The notes below the pieces were generated by a model. It saw only the letters and a list, made by a program, of their open reading frames with translations. It was not told the DNA's origin and did not search any database. 64,000 nucleotides of DNA from Triticum aestivum (taxonomy: Eukaryota; Streptophyta; Magnoliopsida; Poales; Poaceae), in assembly GCF_018294505.1 (NCBI RefSeq), contig NC_057814.1, forward strand, positions 291,330,604 through 291,394,603, written 5' to 3'. This document shows positions 44,281 to 56,847 of this stretch, piece by piece; positions within the stretch are counted from its first letter, which is position 1; each line of letters opens with the position of its first letter. The translations under genes were made by a program, and so were the position numbers.

Positions 44281-46028
44281 TCACACACTAAAGATTATCT
44301 GGCAACAAGCTGTGTCGACGAATCTCTGGATATGGTGATTCATGAAACCCATGGTATGATGTGTAAACACAGCCCCCCTCGCGAATGGAAGTTGCATAGC
44401 ACAGTAATCATCACCGGTGATATGATCGATGATTGGTTGGATGATCCGATAATTGAGCCCGAGGAACAAGGAGTGGTTGCCGAGGCTGTAAACCCGCCTC
44501 CAGTTGAATACGCCTGGCCCAACGGAGCTGGGATCTTTCTCGAACACGAAGTAGCCATAGCCATCAATGTCACGAACGCCCCACGCATTGTACTGCATGT
44601 GGTTTGATGTAATGGTTTGGTCAATTTGGTACATGCGAATGAGCATCAAATGACCGCCGTCAGCTGAACGAGCGATAAACCACCACCTATCGGCTGGTAT
44701 GATTCTAGGTCCTGGAATCATGAAGGCCAGCGCATTTGCGTCTGCTGCAACAATTCAAATTGGAGACCAAAAGGACAAAAATAAACAATCATGTTCAGGG
44801 TATGTGTGGAATTAAGATTATTATAACAGTGACACATATCATAGACAGAGAATTGCAATGCCGTGGTCATAATCATACCCCAAGTTCAAAAAATAAGCCA
44901 ATGGCTTTCATATTCTAGCAATATGTCATGGTTCAAACATCATGTAACAATGAGAGGAAAACAGCTATGACAGCGCCTACTCATATTCTACCATAGCACT
45001 TACTACTACTGTTCTCATATCAACTCTAAGCAATAACATGCGTTGTTATAAAAATCTTGTAAACGAGAGTAACATATAGCAGTCATGATGTTATGCTCAT
45101 AATATGTATTCTAACAATCATTAGATGCCAATTGTTCTCATATCAACTCTAACAATAACATGTGTGGTCATAAAAATCTAGGAAATGAGAGGAACATATA
45201 GCAATGATGTGGTTATAGACATGCTATGCATTCTAAATTTGTAACAAATGAATAGGCAGTCGTATTCATAAGGTAAAGATGAGATGAGATAGAACAATTA
45301 CACGACAATAGATTCCACCAGTAGAGGCAGCCAATCTGTGCGTCGACCGCGTAAACGATGCCATCGTGCACTATAGCATCAGACAGAAATGTTGCCTCAA
45401 CAGGATTGATGATGAGCCATAACCATGTATGGCGACCGGATTCCAGATAGACTAATCCCATGTTGAACAAGGCAATGAGCTTGTAATGCATGTAGTCTTC
45501 TGATGGTGTGGGCACTTCACAGATTACAACTTTCTGCAAACAGAGGTCGAGCCAAAAGCTTGACGCGTCTTGTGCGTAGTAGGCAGGAGTGTCTGGCGGG
45601 CCGCGAGGCTCAATGGTGGCGGTATCCAATGATGTAAGGGTGATCTCTCGCTGGGTGTAGATATCCACGAGACGCCATGGACTACCGGTGTGGTGGATGA
45701 GGACGATCCAGTTGGCCTTCATGCCCGCCCAGTAGTGGCCGCACATGAAGGACAGGTGGACGGGTAGTGGTAGCATGTCGAGGGGCACCACGGCAACCTC
45801 CGTAGGATCGTCAAGTCGGTGTCTGGGCCACCTGCAAGGATCGGGCATCAGCAAGCAGGGTGTCTTGAAAAGAGCCGGCCGGTTGCAGACGAGTAGACGG
45901 TACAAAGACACCGAGCATGCGGCCAGACGGACGGTGCTGAGTAGGTCCATACGACTACAGATCTGCTCCAAGAGAACATCAGGGAGGGAATTCCAATCGC
46001 GGCTCTGCGTGTCAGTCGGTTCTGCCAT
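44281..46028 (-). CDS. F-box protein with DUF295 domain, two exons, intact
   Basis: Exon 1 (46028-45302) starts MAEPTDTQSRDWNSLP, followed by the F-box VLLEQICSRMDLLSTVRLAACS. Exon 2 (44744-44281) runs from DANALAFMIPG to a TGA after CCQIIFSV. Donor GTAATT at 45301 and acceptor TTGCAG at 44745 join in phase, giving about 396 residues, the usual size for this family. The C-terminal DUF295 part shows VFNWRRVYSLGNHSLFLGLNY, matching the family's 'V.SLGDHALFLG' signature. F-box proteins bind SKP1 and choose substrates for SCF ubiquitin ligases; the substrate is unknown. I chose the start at 46028 because the frame upstream (to 46301) is low-complexity Ser/Leu/Pro from a polypyrimidine leader. A related damaged copy lies at 48276-58757 on the same strand. 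Confidence 0.85.
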
Positions 46029-46207
46029 TGGGGTTTTTGGTGCCTGCGAGCCAGCGGAGAAGTGGATTCGGGCGGGCGAGCGAAGAAGCTTCTCCTCGTG
46101 TGGCCGAGCAGTGAGCGGGGGGATATGGTACGCGCGAGCTACCAAGGAAGATGGCGCGGGCGGGCGAGCAGTGAGTGGGGGTAAATGGTGTGCGGCCGAC
46201 GATGGGG

Positions 46208-46292
46208 AAGAGAGGAGGAAGAAGAAGAGAGGAGGAACAAGAAGAGAGGAGGAAGAAGAAGAGAGGAGGAAGAAGAGTGGAAGACGGGGAAG
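46208..46292. repeat. purine-rich microrepeat in F-box gene leader
   Basis: Imperfect (GAGAGGAGGAAGAAGAA)n on the plus strand, a CT-rich run on the coding strand 180-260 bp upstream of the chosen ATG. It is a likely 5' UTR or promoter CT-rich element, and the source of spurious Ser/Leu-rich frames. Confidence 0.6.
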
Positions 46293-46379
46293 AAAGTGCA
46301 TTCAATCTCAATTCTACTAGTACTACTACCAGGATATACAGTCCTTCGGAGTGTAAATAGTTACACCGATGACATGTGA

Positions 46380-48275
46380 GTCTACCACAACAGGGCCCAT
46401 ATGTCAGTTAATGGAGGACAGAGGTGCGTAGGCGTATTTGCGGAAGCGTGCTCTACTGGCAAACATGATCGCAGTATTGGGTAAGGCTGATTTAGTAACA
46501 CCAACACACTGGTTCAGCTTATTAATTACGTGTCCCATCTGTTGCAGCGTGTATTGTCACTTCACTGCGAAGACTAGTTGAATAGTTCTCTCAGACCGAG
46601 ATGGGGAATAATGGATCGCGAGGACTTCCTTTCTACAATATCCCTATGCCTCTACGCTCACTTCACTCATTTTGCTCCGTACCTAGTCACTTGTTGAAAT
46701 CTGTTGAAAGACAAATACTCCATATTTGGGAACAGAGGGAGGCTTTTACTCCGTACTATTTGGGAACAGAGGGAGTATCACCATATGGAGGGAACAGAGG
46801 AAGCTTGAAATATGAACATGTCAATGGGAGGGAGTAAGCCCCATGCATGCATGCATGCATGCAACATGCAACACTCACACGTACACATGGACGCACGCAA
46901 CACTCACGCACCCATGCGGCACACAGCACACGACGCAACACACGCGCTCACGCTCAAGTGCTCAACCTACTCCCTACATCCGTGAAAGACTGTACATTTA
47001 GAGATTTACACATTGACCAGGGCATAATTAGCGCCTAAAAGTAGCAGACTTATGTGTGCATGCGACCATTGAGATAAGAAGATTAAATGAAGGCCATTGC
47101 ATGCTGTAATTAAGGATAGACATGTAGCCTATACCTACAGCACAAGTTGGTGCATTAGTCAATCAATATCGATTTAGATTAAAGGCTAAATGCATTGGAA
47201 GTGTAGATGTACATCATGTACTACACTCTTTGTTTTATAGCCGATGTACACTCTTTGTTGGAAGACCAAGGGAGGAAACGTGCATGCACTCACATACACA
47301 GCCAGGGCGGTTCGCGCGCAAGGGTTGGACTCGTGTCGCGCCTGCGTAAAGTTTTGTTTAATTGATTTCTTTGCTCTGCCAACTGACAGGTGGGACCCAG
47401 AAACTAGGTGACAATTTAACCAGTCAACAAAGTGCCACATCGACTATGTGGCCGGTCAGTAGGGTGCAATACGGTGCTCTACGATGAGCTAGTGATCGTA
47501 TAATCGCCACAAAACTATATATAGTGACCGTAAAGAGCGTATTGTTACATACATTGACCGCCAGTGTATTTTTCTCGTTTCAAATTAAGCCTTATTAATC
47601 GGAAAGGACGCAGTATGGACTACTACTAGTAGTACTAGTACTGCTTTGATGTGTCCCGTCAACTCACCGAACGAGGAGAAGCTTGCTTACTACGCCTCTC
47701 CCTCGCCCACGCGCGCGGTGGTTCGCAGGACGAGGAGAGGGTTTTGACTACAGCGCCCTCTCCCTCTCCCTCTCCCTCTCCCTCGCCCTCGCCCTCTCGG
47801 TGGACGTGCAGCAGTTCAATCGGTGTCAGATTGCCAGAAGCATATTGTACTGTAGTATCATCATTGTTGGACCTTCCGAAGAGGCGAAGAGCCAAGTGCA
47901 AGGTTCACACGAGTACGAACTATTGAACCCCGAAGAGGCAAAGAGCCAAGCGCAAGGTTTTATAGGAGTTGTCGTCCTAGTAGGAGTGTACTACAACTAT
48001 AGCGAACGATGCTACTGTATGATGCCGCCACGTCACGTATATCCAAAGTTGTGCCACCTTTTTTCTCAAAGAGCATGTTGGAGCCCGTGCAACAACCACA
48101 CAAGTTGCACATACACATAACACATTTACTAGTAATAAATTCTAAAGGACAAATGCCAGTATGCCACACAAGTTCATCTCCAATTCATGTGATAAATTTG
48201 TGCACGACTAGTCTACATATATTCACAACGCTACCGTTCACAATTACCGTACTCCACTTACACGTTATAGATGGG
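46380..48275. other. intergenic between the two F-box genes
   Basis: No gene is supported. It has Stowaway-like TIR debris at about 46704-46798: the phrase ATTTGGGAACAGAGGGAG occurs twice, once as TACTCCGTACTATTTGGGAACAGAGGGAGTA. Other contents are (ATGC)n at 46842-46862, a CA/CG-rich stretch at 46870-46950, (CCCTCT)n at 47755-47798, and a near-tandem pair of GAAGAGGCGAAGAGCCAAG at about 47878 and 47932. Confidence 0.6.
47755..47798. repeat. (CCCTCT)n hexanucleotide microsatellite
   Basis: About seven units of CCCTCT with two CCCTCG variants near the right end. The open frames that cross it (Leu-Ser or Pro-Ser or Glu-Gly repeats) are artefacts. Confidence 0.8.
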
Positions 48276-49887
48276 CTACATGTCCTCCTCCAGGTTCCAG
48301 TCCCAGGTGTTCTTCATGGATGGCACGATCCATAGCGGTGGGCAACGGGAATCATTGTTGCAACTTTCTAGTCCGGTTTCACACGATGGAGACTCATCCA
48401 AGCTGAAGCGGCATAAATCAGGGATAGCGTGTCCCAGCATGTCGTTCATCCGGCAGTGCGCACTGAAGACACAACCATGCTTCATGAATGGCAGGCCTTC
48501 CGTGTCGTGCACGGAAGGTGGCATCCGCTTCACAATGGGGTAGCTGTCCCCGATGAAAAGCGAGTACTCTCCAAGAGTGTTCCTCGGCACCCACGTAGCA
48601 TCACGGGGGTCGACCTCGGCGCCGTTCATCTGGTACACGCGGCATCCCAGATCTGGACACATGGTGACGTACATAGTCAAGGTCCATGCATAATAATGTT
48701 GTGCTCAAATATGGCGGTCAGTAATACTGTGCAGCAAATAGTACTACTCCGGTATAGAGGAAGTAAAATAACCGGCTTATTATATATAGCCACTCTTGGC
48801 TACATGGATGAGATAGTAAGACATGGAAAAACAAAAATGGTGGCAGCTAGTGGGTTCAAGTCTTCAAGGGCCTAGCTAGCTATACGCGTCCTCCAAGGTA
48901 AAAAGTACTCCTACTAGTACTACAAAGTATACTACTAGTACAACAATGAAAGAGAAGGCGAGAGGGTTAAAAATGGAATACCTGGGTAGATGGTGACGGT
49001 CCGATCGTGGTAGATTGTGTGACCATGTTGCACATCAGTGGTACCATGGGTAACGACTGCTAAGATAGTTGATCCCAATATGCCAAAGTCAGCTACAAGG
49101 TTCCAGGTTAGACCGAATCGCGGATGCAAATGCACATCCAGGATCGGCGATCTTATTTTGATCGGGGGATGACTGGTCCCTGCAAAATAATGGAGTACCG
49201 TTAGGGATGCAAATGATGGTTTGTGCATTCCGTTTGTAATCTCCCGTACCGTAGGATGGCAACCAGATGAAACAAGTCCCCTGGCTTGTCACTGCGAAGA
49301 TGTGGCCTAGATGGCGCACGGCGTCTTCGAACGTGTAGGGGTACAAATCTGCAGCCGCCAACATGCGCCAGCCTCTACCGTTACTGCCTCTTGCATTGAT
49401 GGCAATCCTTATGTCGAACACCGCGATGAGATAGTAATCGTCGTAGCCGCGTCGCTTTGTCGGCGGGTCCGCAATTGCTAGCTTCTTCAATCTCATGTAG
49501 GCATCATCATACATATTCAAGCCCATCCAGTCCGGAAGGCCGATCCCAATGGTGGAGAAGGGGTCTACCGGAACGGCCGCACTGTTGTGGATGTTGTCCA
49601 AAATGATGGTGGTATCCAGCCAGAGTTATGCAAGCCAATCTTCGTTGGCACCGACCTAGACCTATATATAAGACGGTGGGCAGCGGAGAAATTACGGGAT
49701 GGAAATGGAATAACTAAGTACTACATGATCAAACTCCATTACTGACCTGCTCATCGGACAAAATTTGACTGCCTCTCAACGTCGGCAACTCTAGCAGAGT
49801 CAATGTGCAACCATGGCCAGGGAGCGGTGGACTGTTCGAAGGATTGTCCCATAGAAGAACCTTCTCCTCGAGGACGCATGGAAGACC

Positions 49888-51620
49888 TGTTGGGGAACGT
49901 AGTAATTTCAAAAAAATTCCAACGCACACGCAAGATCATGGTGATGCATAGCAACGAGAGGGGAGAGTGTTATCCACGTACCCTCGTAGACTGAAAGCGG
50001 AAGCGTTAACACAACGCGGTTGATGTAGTCGTACGTCTTCACGATCCGACCGATCAAGTACCGAACGCATGGCACCTCCGAGTTCAGCACACGTTCAGCT
50101 CGATGACGTCCCTCGAACTCTGATCCAGCCAAGTGTTGAGGGAGAGTTTCGTCAGCACGACGGCGTGGTGACGATGATGATGTTCTACCGACGCAGGGCT
50201 TCGCCTAAGCACCGCTACGATATTATCGAGGTGTAATATGGTGGAGGGGGGCACCGCACATGGCTAAAAGATCGTTGATCAATTGTGTCTAGAGGTGCCC
50301 CCTGCCCCCGTATGTAAAGGAGCAAGGGGGGTTCGGCCGGCCTAGAGGAGAGGCGCGCCAGGAGGAGTCCTACTCCTACCGGGAGTAGGACTCCCCTCCT
50401 TTTCCATGTTGGACTAGGAGAGAAAGGGGGAAGAGGTGGAGGGGAGGAAGGAAGGGGGGGCGCCGCCCCCCTCTCCTTGTCCTATTCGGACTGGGGGGAC
50501 GGGCGCGCGGCCCTGCCCTGGCCTCCTCTCCTCTCTTCCACCTAGGCCCACTAAGGCTCATTAAGTTACCGGGGGGTTCCGGTAACCTCCCGGTACTCCG
50601 GAAAAATCGCGATTTCACCCGGAACACTTCCGATGTCCAAACATAGGCTTCCAATATATCAATATTTATGTCTCGACCATTTCGAGACTCCTCGTCATGT
50701 CCATGATCACATCCGGGACTCCAAACAACCTTCGGTACATCAAAACATATAAACTCATAATATAACTGTCATCGTAACGTTAAGCATGCGGACCCTACGG
50801 GTTCGAGAACTATGTAGACATGACCGAGACACCTCTCCGGTCAATAACCAATAGCGGAACCTGGATGCTCATATTGGCTCCCACATATTCTACGAAGATC
50901 TTTATCGGTCAGACCGCATAACAACATACGTTGTTCCCTTTGTCATCGGTATGTTACTTGCCCGAGATTCGATCGTCGGTATCTCGATACCTAGTTCAAT
51001 CTCGTTACCGGCAAGTCTCTTTACTCATTCCGTAATACATCATCCCGCAACTAACTCATTAGTTACAATGCTTGCAAGGCTTTATAGTGATGTGCATTAC
51101 CGAGTGGGCCCAGAGATACCTCTCCGACAATTGGAGTGACAAATCCTAATCTCGAAATACGCCAACCCAACAAGTACCTTTGGAGACACCTGTAGAGCAC
51201 CTTTATAATCACCCAGTTACGTTGTGACATTTGGTAGCACACAAAGTGTTCCTCCGGTAAACGGGAGTTGCATAATCTCATAGTCATAGGAACACGTATA
51301 AGTCATGAAGAAAGCAATAGCAACATACTAAACGATCGAGTGCTAAGCTAACGGAATGGGTCAAGTCAATCACATCATTCTCCTAATGATGTGATCCCGT
51401 TAATCAAATGACAACTCATGTCTATGGCTAGGAAACATAACCATCTTTGATCAACGAGCTAGTCAAGTAGAGTCATACTAGTGACATTCTATTTGTCTAT
51501 GTATTCACACATGTATCAAGTTTCCAGTTAATACAATTCTAGCATGAATAATAAACATTTATCATGATATAAGGAAATAAATAATAACTTTATTATTGCC
51601 TCTAGGGCATATTTCCTTCA
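49888..51620 (-). repeat. left (3') LTR of the Angela-type element
   Basis: 1733 bp, TGTTGGGGAACG to ATTTCCTTCA (plus strand), i.e. TGAAGGAAATATGCCC... on the coding strand. It differs from the right LTR by scattered single-base changes and small indels. The polypurine tract borders it at 51621. Confidence 0.95.
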
Positions 51621-51653
51621 CTCTCCCACTTGCACTAGAGTCAATAATCTAGA

Positions 51654-54600
51654 TTACACAGTAATGATTCTTACACCCATGGAGTCTTGGTGCTGATCAT
51701 GTTTTGCTCGTGGAAGAGGCTTAGTCAACGGGTCTGTAACATTCAGATCCGTATGTATCTTGCAAATTTCTATGTCTCCCACCTGGACTAAATCCCGGAT
51801 GGAATTGAAGCGTCTTTTGATGTGCTTGGTTCTCTTGTGAAATCTGGATTCCTTTGCTAAGGCAATTGCACCAGTATTGTCACAAAAGATTTTCATTGGT
51901 CCCGATGCACTAGGTATGACACCTTGATCGGATATGAACTCCTTCATCCAGACTCCTTCATTTGCTGCTTCCGAAGCAGCTATGTACTCCGCTTCACACA
52001 TAGATCCCGCCACGACACTTTGCTTAGAACTGCACCAACTGAGAGCTCCACCGTTCAATGTAAACACGTATCCGGTTTGCGATTTAGAATCGTCTGTATT
52101 AGTGTCAAAGCTTGCATCAACGTAACCATTTACGATGAGCTCTTTGTCACCTCCATAAATGAGAAACATATCCTTAGTCCTTTTCAGGTATTTCAGGATG
52201 TTCTTGACCGCTGTCCAGTGATCCACTCCTGGATTACTTTGGTACCTCCCTGCTAAACTTATAGCAAGGCACACGTCAGGTCTGGTACACAGCATTGCAT
52301 ACATGATAGAGCCTATGGCTGAAGCATAGGGAACATCTTTCATCTTCTCTCTATCTTCTGCAGTGGTCGGGCATTGAGTCTTACTCAATCTCACACCTTG
52401 TAGTACAGGCAAGAACCCTTTCTTTGCTTGATCCATTTTGAACTTCTTCAAAACTTTGTCAAGGTATGTGCTTTGTGAAAGTCCAATTAAGCGTCTTGAT
52501 CTATCTCTATAGATCTTGATGCCCAATATATATGCAGCTTCACCGAGGTCTTTCTTTGAAAAACTCTTATTGAAGTATCCCTTTATGCTATCCAGAAATT
52601 CTATATCATTTCCAATTAACAATATGTCATCCACATATAATATCAGAAATGCTACTGAGCTCCCACTCACTTTCTTGTAAATACAGGCTTCTCCAAAAGT
52701 CTATATAAAACCAAATGCTTTGATCACACTATCAAAGCGTTTATTCCAACACCGAGAGGCTTGCACCAGTCCATAAATGGATCGATGGAGCTTGCACACT
52801 TTGTTAGCTCCCTTTGGATCGACAAAACCTTCCGGTTGCATCATATACAACTCTTCTTCCAGAAATCCATTCAGGAATGCAGTCTTGACATCCATTTGCC
52901 AAATTTCATAATCATAAAATGCGGCAATTGCTAACATGATTCGGACAGACTTAAGCATCGCTACGGGTGAGAAGGTCTCATCGTAGTCAATCCCTTGAAC
53001 TTGTCGAAAAACTTTCGCAACAAGTCGAGATTTATAGACAGTAACATTACCGTCAGCGTCAGTCTTCTTCTTGAAGATCCATTTATTTTCAATGGCTTGC
53101 CGATCATCGGGCAAGTCAACCAAAGTCCATACTTTGTTCTCATACATGGATCCCATCTCGGATTTCATGGCCTCAAGCCATTTTGCGGAATCTGGGCTCA
53201 CCATTGCTTCTTCCTAGTTCGTAGGTTCGTCATGGTCTAGTAGCATAACCTCCAGAACAGGATTACCGTACCACTCTGGTGCGGATCTTAATCTGGTTGA
53301 CCTACGAGGTTCAGTAATAATTTGATCTGAAGTTTCATGATCATTATCATTAACTTCCTCACTAATTGGTGTAGGTGTCGCAGAAACTAATTTTTGTGAT
53401 GATCTACTTTCCAATAAGGGAGCACGTACAGTTACCTCATCAAGTTCTACTTTTCTCCCACTCACTTCTTTCGAGAGAAACTCCTTCTCTAGAAAGGATC
53501 CACTCTTAGCAACGAATGTCTTGCCTTCGGATCTGTGATAGAAGGTGTACCCAACAGTCTCCTTTGGGTATCCTATGAAGACACATTTCTCCGATTTAGG
53601 TTCGAGCTTATTAGGTTGAAGTTTCTTCACATAAGCATCGCAACCCCAAACTTTAAGATACGACAACTTTGGTTTCTTGCCAAACCATAGTTCATAAGGT
53701 GTCGTTTCAACGGATTTTGATGGTGCCCTATTTAGAGTGAATGCAGCCGTCTCTAAAGCATAACCCCAAAACGATAGCGATAAATCAGTAAGAGACATCA
53801 TAGATCGCACCATATCTAGTAAAGTACGATTACGACATTCGGACACACCATTACGTTGTGGTGTTCCGGGTGGCGTGAGTTGCGAAACTATTCCGCATTG
53901 TTTCAAATGTAGGCCAAACTCGTAACTTAAAATTCTCCTCCACAATTTGATTGTAGAAACTTTATTTTCTTGTTACGATGATTTTCAACTTCGCTCTGAA
54001 ATTCTTTGAACTTCTCAAATGTTTCAGACTTATGTTTCATTAAGTAGATATACCCATATCTGCTCAAATCATCTGTGAAGGTGAGAAAATAACGATATCC
54101 GCCACGAGCCTCAATATTCATCGGACCACATACATCTGTATGTATGATTTCCAACAAATTAGTTGCTCTCTCCATAGTACCGGAGAACGGTATTTTAGTC
54201 ATCTTGCCCATGAGACACGGTTCGCAAGTACCAAGTGATTCATAGCCAAGTGATTCCAAAAGTCCATCATTATGGAGTTTCTCCATGCGCTTTACACCGA
54301 TATGACCTAAATGGCAGTGCCACAAATAAGTTGCACTATCATTATCAACTCTCCATCTTTTGGCTTTGACATTATGAATATGTGTGTCACTACTACCGAG
54401 ATTTATTAAAAATAGACCACTCTTCAAGGGTGCATGACCATAAAAGATATTACTCATATAAATAGAACAACCATTATTCTCTGATTTAAATGAATAACCG
54501 TCTCGCATCAAACAAGATCCAGATATAATGTTCATGCTCAACGCTGGCACCAAATAACAATTATTTAGGTCTAATACTAATCCCGAAGGTAGATGTAGAG

Positions 54601-55638
54601 GTAGCGTGCCGACGGCGATCACATCGACTTTGGAACCATTTCCCACGCGCATCGTCACCTCGTCCTTAACCAATCTTCGCTTAATCCGTAGCCCCTGTTT
54701 CGAGTTGCAAATATTAGCAACTGAACCGGTATCAAATACCCAGGTGCTACTGCGAGCATTAGTAAGGTACACATCAATAACATGTATATCACATATACCT
54801 TTTTTCACCTTGCCATCCTTCTTATCCGCCAAATACTTGGGGCAGTTCCGCTTCCAGTGACCAGTTTGCTTGCAGTAGAAGCACTCAGTCTCAGGCTTAG
54901 GTCCAGACTTGGGCTTCTTCTCCTGAACAGCAACTTGCTTGCTGTTCTTCTTGAAGTTCCCCTTCTTCTTCCCTTTGCCCTTTTTCTTGAAACTAGTGGT
55001 CTTATTGACCATCAACACTTGATGCTCCTTTTTTATTTCTACCTCCGCTGCCTTTAGCATTGCGAAGAGCTCGGGAATTGTCTTATTTATCCCTTGCATG
55101 TTATAGTTCATCACGAAGCTCTTGTAGCTTGGTGGCAGTGATTGAAGAATTCTGTCAATGGCGCTATCATCCGGAAGATTAACTCCCAGTTGAATCAAGT
55201 GATTATTATACCCAGAAATTTTGAGTATATGCTCACTGACAGAACTATTCTCTTCCATCTTGCAGCTGTAGAACTTATTGGAGACTTCATATCTCTCAAT
55301 CCAGGCATTTGCTTGAAATATTAACTTCAACTCCTGGAACATCTCATATGCTCCATGACGTTCAAAACGCCGTTGAAGACCCGGTTCTAAGCCGTAAAGC
55401 ATGGCACACTGAACTATCGAGTAGTCATCAGCTTTCTCGGCCAGACGTTCATAACTTCTGGTGTTGCTCTTGCAGCAGGCTTGGCACCTAGCGGTGCTTC
55501 CAGGACGTAATTCTTCTGTGCAGCAATGAGGATAATCCTCAAGTTACGGACCCAGTCCGTGTAATTGCTACCATCATCTTTCAACTTTGCTTTCTCAAGG
55601 AACGCATTAAAATTCAACGGAACAACACCACGGGCCAT
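51654..55638 (-). pseudogene. Copia polyprotein (gag-protease-integrase-RT-RNase H), broken
   Basis: Gag starts MARGVVPLNFNAFLEKAK (55638). A frame change near 55444 leads into a long frame (55402-53927). That frame has the zinc knuckle CFYCKQTGHWKRNC, the protease motif WVFDTGSVANIC, the integrase HHCC region (HCHLGHIG, CEPCLMGK) and the first integrase Asp in IHTDVCGPM. A one-base loss near 53930 ends it at GGEF. The next frame (53945-53214) has TPQRNGVSECRNRTLL, with the DDE Glu, and GYALETAAFTLNRAP. TAG codons at 53214 and 52701 interrupt reverse transcriptase (MDVKTAFLNG, then LILYVDDILLIG). RNase H follows (YVDASFDTN, MCEAEYIAAS) to 51654. The order protease-integrase-RT-RNase H defines Copia. 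Confidence 0.93.
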
Positions 55639-56847
55639 CTATCTACAATTAACATAGACAAGCAAGATACTATCAGGTACTAAGTTCACGATAAATTTAA
55701 GTTCTATTAATCATATTACTTAAGAACTCCCACTTAGCTAGACATCCCTCTAATCATCTAAGTGATTACGTGATCCAAATCAACTAAACCATAACCGATC
55801 ACATCACTATGTTGATCATATCTACTATATGATTCACGCTCGACCTTTCGGTCTCAGTGTTCCGAGGCCATATCTGCATATGCTAGGCTCGTCAAGTTTA
55901 ACCTAAGTATTCCGCGTGTGCAACTGTTTTGCACCCGTTGTATTTGAACGTAGAGCCTATCACACCCGATCATCACATGGTGTCTCAGCACGAAGAACTT
56001 TCGCAACGGTGCATACTCAGGGAGAACACTTTTATCTTGAAATTTTAGTGAGAGATCATCTTATAATGCTATCGTCAATCAAAGCAAGATAAGATGCATA
56101 AAAGATAAACATCACATGCAATCAATATAAGTGATATGATATGGCCATCATCATCTTGTGCTTGTGATCTCCATCTCCGAAGCACCGTCATGATCACCAT
56201 CGTCACCGGCGCGACACCTTGATCTCCATCGTAGCATCGTTGTCGTCTCGCCAACTATTGCTTTTACGACTATCGCTACCGCTTAGTGATAAAGTAAAAC
56301 AATTACATGGCGATTGCATTGCATACAATAAAGCGACAACCATATGGCTCCTGCCAGTTGCCGATAACTCGGTTACAAAGCATGATCATCTCATACAATA
56401 AAATATAGCATCATGTCTTGACCATATCACATCACAACATGCCCTGCAAAAACAAGTTAGACGTCCTCTACTTTGTTGTTGCAAGTTTTGCGTGGCTGCT
56501 ACGGGCTTAGCAAGAACCGTTCTTACCTACGCATCAAAACCACAACGATAGTTTATCAAGTTGGCGTTGTTTTAACCTTCGCAAGGACCGGGCGTAGCCA
56601 CACTCGGTTCAACTAAAGTGAGAGAGACAGACACCCGCCAGTCACCTTTAAGCAACGAGTGCTCGCAACGGTGAAACCAGTCTCGCGTAAGCGTACGCGT
56701 AATGTCGGTCCGGGCCGCTTCATCTCACAATACCGCCGAACCAAAATATGACATGCTGGTAAGCAGTATGACTTATATCGCCCTGAACTCACTTGTGTTC
56801 TACTCGTGCATATAACATCAACGCATAAAACCAGGCTCGGATGCTAC
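55639..56847 (-). other. untranslated leader of the Angela-type element
   Basis: No gene is present. This is the 5' leader between PBS and gag on the minus strand. Such leaders hold packaging and dimerisation signals in Copia elements, but I see no specific motif I can prove. Confidence 0.6.

Noticed and set aside
45745..46320. 191-codon plus-strand frame opposite the F-box gene
   Set aside because: It is the shadow of the well-supported minus-strand F-box exon and its CT-rich leader.
47651..48120. Plus- and minus-strand frames across 47755-47798
   Set aside because: All phases of the CCCTCT microsatellite are open; the flanks show no coding features.
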